Below are positions 16,826 through 24,729 of a stretch of DNA of 64,000 bases, piece by piece. The stretch spans positions 62,001 through 126,000 of the forward strand of contig NZ_JASKMS010000020.1 of NCBI RefSeq assembly GCF_030124145.1, given 5' to 3'. A program made the position numbers and the translations under genes. The notes under the pieces were generated by a model, which saw only the letters and a program-made list of their open reading frames with translations, had not been told where the DNA came from and did no database searches. Source of the stretch: Streptomyces sp. 378 (GTDB taxonomy: Bacteria > Actinomycetota > Actinomycetes > Streptomycetales > Streptomycetaceae). Numbering within the stretch: position 1 is the stretch's first letter; every line of letters starts with the position of its first letter.

Positions 16826-17990
16826 CCAGCGCCAGGGCCGTCAGCAGGTAGGGAATCGCCAGTACCGCGAAGACGGTGCCGTGCGCCAGGTCCGTCCCGA
16901 GCAGCGCGTACACGCCGAACGTGGCGACCGTGGCCAGCTCGGTGCCCAGGCTCGCCACGGAGGTGAGGGTGGCCCGGCGGGACTCGTCGATGCGGTGCTG
17001 GAGGCGGGCGTCGGCGAGCACCTCGGCCAGTTGGAATCCCGCGAAGGCGAGGCTCACGAGGGCGACACCGGCCAGGGATCGGGCCATGGCTCCCGCCGCC
17101 AGGGCGAGGGCGGCACCGGCGAGCAGTAGCGCGAGCCCGGTCGTGCCGAGGCGTTCGGCCGGTCCGGTCAGCAGGCTGCCGAGGGTGACCCCCGCCCAGA
17201 TCAGCATGATCAGGTAGGGCACCGTGGCCTCGGCGACGCCGAGGTCCCGGACCAGCAGGGGGGTGTACTCGTCGAGCGCGCCCCACACCGCGGCGACGGC
17301 CGGGATCAGCAGCAGGGCGCCGCGCACCGCACGGTCCCGGCGGACCTCGGCGAGTCCGGCGCGCAGGGTCGCCGGCCGGCTGTCGCCGGCACCCTCCGGC
17401 CGCACCCGGTGCTCCGGGAACCGGGTCGCGGTGAGGGAGGTCAGCACACAGGCCAGGACGCTCGCGGCGCCGACCGCCGCGTAGCCGCCCCGGGCGAAGA
17501 CGGGCCCCGCGAGGCCGAGGGAGGCCACGGTGCCCAGCAGGCGCGCGGCCCGGGCGCGGCCCATGACCCGCGCGTACCGGCCGGCGGCGTCGAGCCGGTC
17601 CAGTTCGTCGTAGACCAGCGCTTCCAGCGCGCCGGAGCCGAGGGCCCCGCCCGCGCCCCACAGGACGAAGCCGGCCGCGAAGGCACCGTACGACGGGAGG
17701 GCCACCCACAGCGCGAAGCCCGCGGCGGTCAGCAGCGGGCCGATCCACAGCAGTCTGCGACGCGACACGGCGTCGGCCCAGGCGCCGGAGGGAACCTCCA
17801 GCACCATGCCGGTGACCGACCACAGGGCGAACAGGGAGGAGATCTGCCAGAGCGACATGCCGGTGTCGGCGAACAGCAGCGCGTACACCGGGTAGAGCAG
17901 GACGAAGTCGTCGAGGAACGCGTAGCCGTACAGCGTGGTCGTCAGCCGCCGGACACCGGTGGCGGGCACGCGGGCGGGTGAGAGTGTCAT
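16794..17990 (-). CDS. MFS transporter
   Basis: This 398-residue protein has about twelve membrane helices and the typical first-half pattern YGYAFLDDFVLLYPVYALLF, then SLWQISSLFALWSVTGMVLEVPSGAWADAVSRRRLL. The last contains the loop 2-3 motif GAWADAVSRRR. It resembles uncharacterised MFS exporters, and the substrate is unknown. ATG at 17990 is chosen over an upstream in-frame ATG because the extra 27 residues are polar and non-conserved. Its 3' end overlaps the secreted-protein gene by 32 bases tail to tail. Confidence 0.82.
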   Translation of the reverse strand: MTLSPARVPATGVRRLTTTLYGYAFLDDFVLLYPVYALLFADTGMSLWQISSLFALWSVTGMVLEVPSGAWADAVSRRRLLWIGPLLTAAGFALWVALPSYGAFAAGFVLWGAGGALGSGALEALVYDELDRLDAAGRYARVMGRARAARLLGTVASLGLAGPVFARGGYAAVGAASVLACVLTSLTATRFPEHRVRPEGAGDSRPATLRAGLAEVRRDRAVRGALLLIPAVAAVWGALDEYTPLLVRDLGVAEATVPYLIMLIWAGVTLGSLLTGPAERLGTTGLALLLAGAALALAAGAMARSLAGVALVSLAFAGFQLAEVLADARLQHRIDESRRATLTSVASLGTELATVATFGVYALLGTDLAHGTVFAVLAIPYLLTALALVRARAATARP

Positions 17991-18126
17991 GAGGCCTTCC
18001 CGAGAAGACGGATCGGACGCCGGAGGTACGGCGGCCGAGGCGGTCCTCGGGAGGCACGGCTGGTGGATCAATGTCGCCGGGTCATGGCATCGATGCTAGG
18101 CCCGGCACGCGGATCGGGCCACGGGG

Positions 18127-18579
18127 TTACGTGGGCGACCCGGAGGAGAAGCGGCGCAGCAGCGGTGAGAGCACGAGTACGGACTTGGTCCGCTCGACGA
18201 ACGGCTCCCCGGCGATCCGCTCCAGGACCCGTTCGAAGTGGCGCATGTCGGAGGCGAAGACCTGGGCGATCGCGTCCGCGTCCCCGGTGACGGTGGACGC
18301 GGCCACGACCTCCTGGTAGCGCTCCAGGCCCCGCTGGATGGTTTCCGGGGAGGTGTTCCCCCGGCAGTAGATCTCGACGAACCCCTCGGTCTCCCAGCCG
18401 AGGGCGCCCGGGTCCACCCGCACGGTGAAGCCGGTGATGGCCCCGGTGGCCCGGAGGCGGTCCACACGGCGCTTGACGGCGGGCGCGGACAGGCCGACGA
18501 GTTGGCCGATGTCGGCGTAGGAGCGGCGGGCGTCCTCGGCGAGGGCGTGCACGATGCGTTCGTCGAGATCGTTCAGCAC
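18127..18579 (-). CDS. Lrp/AsnC-family transcriptional regulator
   Basis: This 150-residue regulator has an N-terminal HTH (about 5-50: LNDLDERIVHALAEDARRS, then LVGLSAPAVKRRVDRL). A RAM effector domain follows (about 65-145: VEIYCRGNTSPE, VTGDADAIAQVFASDM). GTG at 18579 is the family-typical start. It begins 10 bases after the amino acid permease stop and so is its operon partner. Lrp/AsnC proteins bind amino acids and often control the adjacent transport or catabolic genes. TTGC/GCAA-type sites in front of the permease and of davA make both likely targets. Confidence 0.9.
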   Translation of the reverse strand: MLNDLDERIVHALAEDARRSYADIGQLVGLSAPAVKRRVDRLRATGAITGFTVRVDPGALGWETEGFVEIYCRGNTSPETIQRGLERYQEVVAASTVTGDADAIAQVFASDMRHFERVLERIAGEPFVERTKSVLVLSPLLRRFSSGSPT

Positions 18580-18589
18580 AGTGGGTTGA

Positions 18590-20059
18590 TCACTTCTCGG
18601 ATGGCGCGAGTCGGGAACGGCGGTAGCCGTACACGAAGTAGAACACGAGCCCGGCGGCCATCCAGACACCGAAGACCACCCAGGTCACGGTCGACAGGCT
18701 GGCCATCATCCAGAGGCAGAAGGCGAAGCCCAGTGCGGGCAGGACCGGGGAGATCGGCACCCGGAAGGTGCGGGGCAGGTCCGGCTTGGTGCGGCGCAGC
18801 ACCACGACGGCCACGTTGACGAGCGCGAAGGCGAACAGGGTGCCGATGCTGGTGGCGTCGGCGAGCTGCCCGAGGGGGATCGCGGCGGCCAGGACACCGC
18901 AGAACAGGGAGACGATCAGGGTGTTGGCGCGGGGCGAGCCGGTCTTCGGGTGGACCTTGGCGAACACCTTCGGCACGAGACCGTCGCGGGACATGGCGAA
19001 CAGGATGCGGGTCTGGCCGTACAGCACGGTCAGCACCACGCTCGCGATGGCGACGACGGCGCAGAACGCCAGCAGCGTGCCCCAGAAGGTCTGCCCGGTG
19101 ACCTCGCGCATGATCTGGGCGAGGGCGGCCTCGGAGTCGGTGAAGTTCCTCCAGGGCTTGGCGCCGACCGCGACGGCCGCCACGAGGACGTACAGCGCGG
19201 TGATGATGACCAGCGACAGCATGATCGCGCGGGGCAGGTCGCGCTGGGCGTTCTTGGCCTCCTCACCGGCGGTGGAGGCGGCGTCGAAGCCGATGTAGGA
19301 GAAGAACAGCGTGGCGCCGGCCGCGCTGACGCCGGCCATGCCGAGCGGCATGAAGTTCTCGTAGTTGCCGGAGCGGAAGCCCTGGACGCCGATGGCGCAG
19401 AACAGCACCAGCGCGGCGATCTTCACGACGACCATGACGGTGTTGGCGCGGGCCGACTCGCGGGCGCCGCCCAGCAGGAACGCCATGGCGAGCAGCACGA
19501 CGATCAGCGCCGGGAGGTTGAACACGCCGCCGTCGCCGGGCGGGGCGGACAGGGCGTCCGGGATGGTGACGCCGATGGTCCCGTCGAGCAGTTCGTTGAG
19601 GTACTCGCCCCAGCCGACGGCGACGGCGGCGACCGACACGCCGTACTCCAGGACCAGGCACCAGCCGCACACCCAGGCGATCAGCTCACCCATCGTTGCG
19701 TACGCATACGAGTACGAGGAGCCCGCGACGGGGATGGTGCCCGCGAGTTCGGCGTAGGACAGCGCCGAGAACAGGGCGGTGAGGCCGGCGATGACGAAGG
19801 ACAGCGTCACGGCCGGGCCCGCCTTGGGGACGGCCTCGCCGAGGACGACGAAGATGCCGGTGCCGAGGGTGGCACCGATGCTGATCATGGTCAGTTGCCA
19901 CAGCCCGAGGGTGCGGCGCAGCGACCCTCCCTCGCCCTGCCCACCCTCCGCGACCAGGCGTTCCACGGGCTTGCGCCGCATGAGGCGCGCGCCGATGCCG
20001 GGGGGCGCGGAAGCGGCTGTCGGGCCTGGGTTCTGCGGGGGTGCGCCTTGGTCGAGCAC
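18590..20059 (-). CDS. APC-superfamily amino acid permease, cationic (CAT) type
   Basis: This 489-residue transporter has 12-14 hydrophobic helices. Near the first helix it carries MISIGATLGTGIFVVLGEA, which includes the substrate-binding G-x-G-x-G-like bend of APC transporters. The segment SYSYAYATMGELIAWVCGW, followed by LVLEYGVSVAAVAVGW, is characteristic of the CAT branch (YfnA and mammalian cationic amino acid carriers). FSYIGFDAASTAGEEAKNAQRDLPRAI is the conserved helix 6 region. Lysine or another basic or branched amino acid is a likely substrate. It is co-transcribed with the Lrp/AsnC gene, and lysine is plausible given davAB nearby. Confidence 0.87.
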   Translation of the reverse strand: MLDQGAPPQNPGPTAASAPPGIGARLMRRKPVERLVAEGGQGEGGSLRRTLGLWQLTMISIGATLGTGIFVVLGEAVPKAGPAVTLSFVIAGLTALFSALSYAELAGTIPVAGSSYSYAYATMGELIAWVCGWCLVLEYGVSVAAVAVGWGEYLNELLDGTIGVTIPDALSAPPGDGGVFNLPALIVVLLAMAFLLGGARESARANTVMVVVKIAALVLFCAIGVQGFRSGNYENFMPLGMAGVSAAGATLFFSYIGFDAASTAGEEAKNAQRDLPRAIMLSLVIITALYVLVAAVAVGAKPWRNFTDSEAALAQIMREVTGQTFWGTLLAFCAVVAIASVVLTVLYGQTRILFAMSRDGLVPKVFAKVHPKTGSPRANTLIVSLFCGVLAAAIPLGQLADATSIGTLFAFALVNVAVVVLRRTKPDLPRTFRVPISPVLPALGFAFCLWMMASLSTVTWVVFGVWMAAGLVFYFVYGYRRSRLAPSEK

Positions 20060-20170
20060 GCGCTGGCTCCTTTTCGCTGCCGGTCAGAGCGGCAGGGACC
20101 GGGGACGCCCTTGAGCAGGGACCCACCGAGCGGGGTCCCCGCCACGCCACGTACGAGGCGACAGCCTATG

Positions 20171-20227
20171 AGCAACGACGTTGCTGTTGAAATGCAGCAA
20201 CCTTGCGCATACCCGCAAGATCATTGC
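20171..20227. promoter_or_regulatory. Array of TTGC/GCAA half-sites upstream of the permease (Lrp-type operators)
   Basis: Three palindromes follow one another: AGCAAC-GAC-GTTGCT (20171-20185), TTGCTG-N8-CAGCAA (20181-20200) and CTTGCG-N6-CGCAAG (20202-20219). A further TTGC is at 20224. GCAA and TTGC half-sites alternate at 20172, 20181, 20197, 20203, 20215 and 20224. More TTGC copies lie at 20254 and 20275. The array is in the expected promoter region of the permease-Lrp operon. Confidence 0.55.
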
Positions 20228-20417
20228 GTTCCGGCGGACTCGGTGGGTGTTCGTTGCGGGACGGCTGTCGAGTGTTGCACCGGGAGCCGTCGGAGCGCCT
20301 CGACCAGCGCTACGTACGGATCGGCCCGCCCCTGCCGCACGCCGGCGGAGTCCAGGTGGCCCGGCGGTCGACGATCGGCTGTCTCCACGCCTCGACGGCG
20401 GGGCCGGTGCACGCGAG

Positions 20418-20459
20418 ACGGCCCCCGGCCTTCCCGCGGTGCGGGTCGGTGGGGGCCGT
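20418..20459 (-). terminator. Terminator after guaB1
   Basis: ACGGCCCCC (20418-20426) and GGGGGCCGT (20451-20459) pair around a loop that can itself fold (CCCGC...GCGGG). It lies about 20 bases past the guaB1 stop. Confidence 0.5.
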
Positions 20460-20480
20460 CCGAGAGGGCGTCGGGAGCCG

Positions 20481-21932
20481 TCAGCTCCAGCTGGCGTGCA
20501 GCGGCTTGCCCTCGGCGTAACCGGCGGCGCTCTGGATGCCGACGATGGCCTTCTCGGCGAACTCCTCCAGAGAACCGGCACCGGCGTAGGTGCAGGACGA
20601 GCGGACGCCCGCGATGATCGAGTCGATCAGGTCCTCGACGCCCGGGCGGGCCGGGTCGAGGAACATGCGGGAGGTGGAGATGCCCTCCTCGAACAGCGCC
20701 TTGCGGGCCCGGTCGTACGCCGACTCCTCGGAGGTGCGGTTGCGCACGGCACGGGCGGACGCCATGCCGAAGGACTCCTTGTAGGCGCGCCCCTGGGCGT
20801 CGTGCTGGAGGTCGCCCGGGGACTCGTAGGTGCCCGCGAACCAGGAGCCGACCATCACGTTGGACGCGCCGGCCGCGAGGGCCATGGCCACATCGCGCGG
20901 GTGGCGGACGCCGCCGTCGGCCCACACGTGCTTGCCGTACTTCTTCGCCTCGGCGGCGCACTCCAGGACGGCGGAGAACTGCGGCCGGCCCACGCCGGTC
21001 ATCATGCGCGTGGTGCACATGGCGCCGGGGCCGACACCGACCTTGACGATGTCCGCGCCCGCCTCGATGAGGTCGCGCACGCCCGCGGCGGCGACCACGT
21101 TGCCCGCCACGATCGGCACCTGCGGGTCGAGGTCGCGCACCAGCTTCAGGGCGCTGATCACCGACTCCTGGTGCCCGTGCGCGGTGTCGATGACGAGCGC
21201 GTCGACCCCCGCGTCCAGCAGCTGCTGCGCCTTGCCCGCGACGTCGCCGTTGATGCCGACGGCGGCGGCGATGCGCAGCCGCCCCCGGGCGTCGGTGGCG
21301 GGCGTGTACAGGGTGGCGCGCAGGGCGCCCTTGCGGGTCAGGATGCCGGCGAGCGTGCCGTCCGGGTTGACCGCGGGGGCGTAGCGGCGGTTGGCGTGGT
21401 CGAGGGTGTTGAAGGCCTCGCCCGGGTCCTGGTCCGCGTCGATGAGCAGCAGGTCCCGGGACATGACCTCGGAGAGCTGGGTGAAGCGGTCGACGCCGGA
21501 GAGGTCGGAGTCGGTGACCACGCCGATGGGCTTGTGGTTCTCGTCGACGACGACACCGGCGTCGTGCGCCCGCTTCGGCAGCAGCCCCAGCGCGTCGGCG
21601 ACGGTCTGGTGCGGGGACAGGATGATCGGGGTGTCCAGCACCAGATGGCGGCTCTTCACCCAGGAGACGACCTCGGTGACCACCTCGATCGGGATGTCCT
21701 GGGGTATCACCACGAGGCCGCCGCGACGGGCCACGGTCTCGGCCATACGGCGGCCGGCGATGGCGGTCATGTTGGCGACGACGAGCGGGATCGTGGTGCC
21801 CGTGCCGTCCGGGGAGCTGAGGTCGACGGCCTGCCGGGAGCCCACCGAGGAGCGGCTCGGCACCATGAAGACGTCGTCGTACGTCAGGTCGTACCCGGGC
21901 TGGATGTCATTGAGGAAACGCACGTGCTGCAC
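20481..21932 (-). CDS. guaB1: GuaB1-family IMPDH/GMPR protein, probable GMP reductase
   Basis: This 483-residue TIM barrel of the IMPDH/GMPR family has an inserted CBS pair at about 95-205. The catalytic cysteine is Cys306 in GPGAMCTTRMMTGVGRPQ. The segment after it (TGVGRPQ) resembles GMP reductase more than IMP dehydrogenase. Work on mycobacterial GuaB1, as I recall it, showed GMP reductase activity controlled through the CBS domains. The likely role is therefore GMP to IMP salvage. The GTG at 21932 is used; the GTG three codons later would give MRFLNDIQ, which many homologues start with. It is often annotated as IMP dehydrogenase. Confidence 0.85.
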   Translation of the reverse strand: MQHVRFLNDIQPGYDLTYDDVFMVPSRSSVGSRQAVDLSSPDGTGTTIPLVVANMTAIAGRRMAETVARRGGLVVIPQDIPIEVVTEVVSWVKSRHLVLDTPIILSPHQTVADALGLLPKRAHDAGVVVDENHKPIGVVTDSDLSGVDRFTQLSEVMSRDLLLIDADQDPGEAFNTLDHANRRYAPAVNPDGTLAGILTRKGALRATLYTPATDARGRLRIAAAVGINGDVAGKAQQLLDAGVDALVIDTAHGHQESVISALKLVRDLDPQVPIVAGNVVAAAGVRDLIEAGADIVKVGVGPGAMCTTRMMTGVGRPQFSAVLECAAEAKKYGKHVWADGGVRHPRDVAMALAAGASNVMVGSWFAGTYESPGDLQHDAQGRAYKESFGMASARAVRNRTSEESAYDRARKALFEEGISTSRMFLDPARPGVEDLIDSIIAGVRSSCTYAGAGSLEEFAEKAIVGIQSAAGYAEGKPLHASWS

Positions 21933-22003
21933 ATCCCAGTCGATCAGAGGTGACCCCCCGTACCGGTCGGCCAGGGGGAAAGAGCACGTACTTCATTCTC
22001 CCA

Positions 22004-22030
22004 TGCCGGGCACCCCGACGACCCCCGGCA
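22004..22030 (-). terminator. Weak hairpin after the barstar-like gene
   Basis: TGCCGGG (22004-22010) and CCCGGCA (22024-22030) are complementary with a 13-base loop, three bases past the barstar-like stop. This is a short stem, so support is limited. Confidence 0.35.
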
Positions 22031-22032
22031 GA

Positions 22033-22404
22033 TCATCCAGGCTGGTCAGGATGCCTCTCGGAGGATTCTCCAAGGCCGAGGGTCACGAACAGCCCCGGGC
22101 CCCGGTCCGTCGCCTCGGCGAAGATCTCCTCGGCGACCTGCCACTCGTCGGGTCGCGTCTCGGCGTAGGCCCGCCAGCCCCGCACGACGACCAGCAGCCC
22201 TCGCTCCCCGGCCTCCTCGGGCCAGAGGGCGGGGTCGGCCAGGCAGTCGGCGAGGGCGTCCCAGTCGCGTCCGGACCAGTCGGGCAGGGCGAGGTCACGG
22301 GCGCAGCGGTCCATGAGGCCCGCCTTGTCCGTGACCCCGTCGAGATCAAGGACGCGCACGATCCGGCCCCCCGGGTCGTGCCCTCCGTGCGTCCGACCGG
22401 TCAC
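22033..22404 (-). CDS. Barstar-family protein
   Basis: This 123-residue protein carries the barstar fold signature: VRVLDLDGVTDKAGLMDRCARDLALPDWSGRDWDALADCL, in which the W-G-x-x-W/L-D-A-L segment is diagnostic. A second strand is RGLLVVVRGW. Barstar inhibits extracellular RNases of the barnase type. No barnase-like gene is adjacent, so the partner may be encoded elsewhere or the protein may have another binding target. The GTG start lies three bases after the SorC-type regulator gene, implying co-transcription. Confidence 0.85.
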   Translation of the reverse strand: MTGRTHGGHDPGGRIVRVLDLDGVTDKAGLMDRCARDLALPDWSGRDWDALADCLADPALWPEEAGERGLLVVVRGWRAYAETRPDEWQVAEEIFAEATDRGPGLFVTLGLGESSERHPDQPG

Positions 22405-22407
22405 CCG

Positions 22408-23451
22408 TCAGACTCCGTCCGGGTCGGACCTGTTGAGCGCGGACTTGGGCGCCGGTCCGGCCGTCAACAGGTAGTCCGCGGCCGACGTGTCCGTCACCAG
22501 GCTGGTGACGAGCCCGGACCGCAGCACCGCGTCGATCGCGGGTCCCTTGCGCTGCCCGCCCGCGATCGCCACGACCTCGGGGATCCGGCGGAGCTGGTCG
22601 GCCTTGACGGTGATGCACCGCTCGCCCAGGTCCCGCCCGACCCGGCGGCCGTCGGCGTCGAAGAGGTGCGCGGACATCTCGGCGGCGACACCGAGGGAGG
22701 CGTAGTGCGCGCGCTCCTCGTCGCTGAGCATGTCGTGCACCGTGGAGATGCCCGGCTCCCAGGAACCGATGGAGACACAGGCGACGGTGACCTTGTCGAA
22801 GTGCTCGAAGGCCCGGGCGATGCCCGTCTGGTTGCGCAGTGCCGCGGCCGTGGCCGCGTCGGGCAGCAGCATGGGCGCGTAGATGGGGTGGGCGTCCCCT
22901 CCGGCCACCTGGGCGGCGCGGCGCACGGCTTCGACCGAGCCGCGCTCGGCGGTCCCGGCGTCGTACACGCCGGTCAGCTGCACCACCGTGCAGGGCGGCA
23001 GCCGGTCGAGCGCCGCCGCCATGTGGATGGTGGAGCGGCCCCAGGCCAGGCCCAGCACATCACCTTCGTCGACCAGTTCGCCGAGCAGGTCGGCGGCCAC
23101 CTCTCCCAGGTTCTCGGGATCGGGCGACTCCTCGGCCTCGGCCGGGGACTCGACCACGACAGCGTGCCGCAGGCCGTAGCGGGCGCGGAGCGCGTCCGAG
23201 CGCTCGGCGTCCAGCTCGGCGGGCACACGGATCTCGATGCGGACGAGATCCCGTTCGAGGGCGGTCTCCAGGACCCGGGCCACCTTGAAGCGGCTGACGC
23301 CGAACTCCTCCGCGATCTGGATCTTGGACTTGCCCTCCAGGTAGAAGCGGCGGGCCATGGCCGCCGCCTGCACCAGCTCAGCGGGTCCCATCCGCATGGC
23401 TGACCGGCCCGCCGACATACCCGACACGGCGTTCTCCTCACTGCTGTTCAC
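22408..23451 (-). CDS. SorC/DeoR-family sugar-responsive regulator
   Basis: An N-terminal HTH (about residues 28-60: RRFYLEGKSKIQIAEEFGVSRFKVARVLETAL) is followed by a sugar-phosphate-binding SorC effector domain (about 85-340) in this 347-residue protein. Effector-domain marks include LGLAWGRSTIHMAAAL and VAIAGGQRKGPAIDAVLRSGLVTSLVTD. SorC regulators sense phosphorylated sugars. It follows rpe by 78 bases in the same direction, so a pentose-phosphate intermediate is a reasonable but unproven ligand. The barstar-like gene follows it. Confidence 0.87.
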   Translation of the reverse strand: MNSSEENAVSGMSAGRSAMRMGPAELVQAAAMARRFYLEGKSKIQIAEEFGVSRFKVARVLETALERDLVRIEIRVPAELDAERSDALRARYGLRHAVVVESPAEAEESPDPENLGEVAADLLGELVDEGDVLGLAWGRSTIHMAAALDRLPPCTVVQLTGVYDAGTAERGSVEAVRRAAQVAGGDAHPIYAPMLLPDAATAAALRNQTGIARAFEHFDKVTVACVSIGSWEPGISTVHDMLSDEERAHYASLGVAAEMSAHLFDADGRRVGRDLGERCITVKADQLRRIPEVVAIAGGQRKGPAIDAVLRSGLVTSLVTDTSAADYLLTAGPAPKSALNRSDPDGV

Positions 23452-23529
23452 ACTCTGGATTCGCCGTTCATCCTTGCAGATCCGGCGCGATCGATCAGCC
23501 CTGATGAGAGCCGTTCACTTTGCTGTGGC

Positions 23530-24216
23530 TCAGTGGTCGCAGGCCCACGAGGCCTTCGCCGTCGCCGCCTCCGCCTGTGTGCGTAGTGCACGTACCGCCT
23601 CGGCCGGGTCGTTTGCCCCGTAGACCGCCGATCCGGCCACGAAGACGTCGGCTCCGGCGTCCGCGCAGCGCTCGATTGTGGAAGCGGAAACTCCGCCGTC
23701 GACCTGGAGCCAGAGCTCCAGTCCGTGCTTGCTGATCAACTCGCGGGTGCGGCGGATCTTCGGAAGCATGATGTCGAGGAAGGCCTGCCCACCGAAGCCC
23801 GGTTCAACCGTCATGATCAGCAGCATGTCGAGCTCGGGGAGCAGGTCTTCGTACGGCTCGACGGGGGTCGCGGGCTTCAGCGCCATGGAGGCGCGGGCGC
23901 CCTTGGCGCGGATCTCCCGGGCGAGCCGGACGGGTGCGGCGGCGGCCTCGACATGGAAGGTGACGGAACCGGCCCCCGCCTCCACGTACTGGGGCGCCCA
24001 GCGATCGGGGGCCTCGATCATCAGGTGGCAGTCCAGCGGGGTGTCCGTCGCACGGGCGAGCGACTCCACGACCGGCACACCGAGCGTGAGGTTCGGGACG
24101 AAATGGTTGTCCATGACGTCGACGTGGAGCCAGTCGGCTCCTTCCACGGCCTTCGCCTCGTCCGCGAGGCGGGCGAAGTCGGCGGAGAGGATGCTGGGGT
24201 TGATCTGCGCGGCCAT
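23530..24216 (-). CDS. rpe: Ribulose-phosphate 3-epimerase
   Basis: Rpe interconverts ribulose 5-phosphate and xylulose 5-phosphate in the pentose phosphate pathway. The 228-residue barrel has the metal- and substrate-binding motifs in order: INPSILSADFARL, WLHVDVMDNHFVPNLT, DCHLMI, LIMTVEPGFGGQAF and LQVDGGVS. Length is typical. In many actinobacteria it follows rsmB and fmt; here a 513-base stretch separates it from rsmB. Confidence 0.97.
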   Translation of the reverse strand: MAAQINPSILSADFARLADEAKAVEGADWLHVDVMDNHFVPNLTLGVPVVESLARATDTPLDCHLMIEAPDRWAPQYVEAGAGSVTFHVEAAAAPVRLAREIRAKGARASMALKPATPVEPYEDLLPELDMLLIMTVEPGFGGQAFLDIMLPKIRRTRELISKHGLELWLQVDGGVSASTIERCADAGADVFVAGSAVYGANDPAEAVRALRTQAEAATAKASWACDH

Positions 24217-24729
24217 GTCCTAAGACTGCCATGCCCCTCGGGGGTTGTGGGCATCGGTCCCGGTTGGCCAGGGTGGGGCGTCGGCTGCGGACCGCTGGTC
24301 GCCTGTCGCGCGGGTCCCCACGCCCTCGCGGGGCGCTTTCGCGCAGGGGGTCGGCGTGGGACACGGTGTCGCACACCTCGTCTGCGGGCGGCGGGCCACG
24401 TGGCTGGTCCTGGGCCTGTGGTGGTCGTGCTCTTCGCGCCGCCCCGTTCGCCCTGAAGCCGACCGACGCGCAGGACGACGATGCGGCGTCCTGGCTGCCG
24501 GGGTCCGCGGAGTCGACGCGGGTGCTGCAGATCTCCGACCGGTCGCGGTGGTCTGCGCGCTGTTCACCGCCCAGGCGCTGATCCACCTGCCGGCCGAGCA
24601 CGGCGGTCTGACGGTCAACGGCCAGAGCGCCGGCATCCTCGCGGTGCTGGTCCCTTCGGAGCGGGGACGGGCTACGGCCGGCGCGCCAGGGCGGCGGCGC
24701 GCCGGAGGAGGCAACGGTGGGAGCGGGCG
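24217..24729. other. Long intergenic stretch between rsmB and rpe, possible gene remnant
   Basis: 513 bases hold no intact gene that I can support. On the plus strand, two neighbouring frames contain protein-like pieces: LKPTDAQDDDAASWLPGS (about 24450) and VVCALFTAQALIHLPAEHGG (about 24545-24610). They would join into one product if a frameshift is assumed. This could be a decayed small membrane-protein gene. The rsmB terminator lies at the other end. Confidence 0.3.
24678..24705 (-). terminator. Terminator after rsmB
   Basis: CCGGCGCGCC (24678-24687) and GGCGCGCCGG (24696-24705) form a 10-base stem with an 8-base loop, 24 bases past the rsmB stop. Confidence 0.55.

Larger units (their letters stand above)
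20060..20480. other. Gene-free region between permease and guaB1
   Basis: About 420 bases. The permease-proximal half (20171-20278) holds an array of TTGC/GCAA half-sites, listed separately. The guaB1-proximal part holds a terminator hairpin. No coding frame on either strand looks real. Confidence 0.6.

Noticed and set aside
20221..20470. A small gene between the permease and guaB1
   Set aside because: Frames here have Arg/Pro-rich products, no start with a ribosome binding site, and overlap the operator array and terminator.
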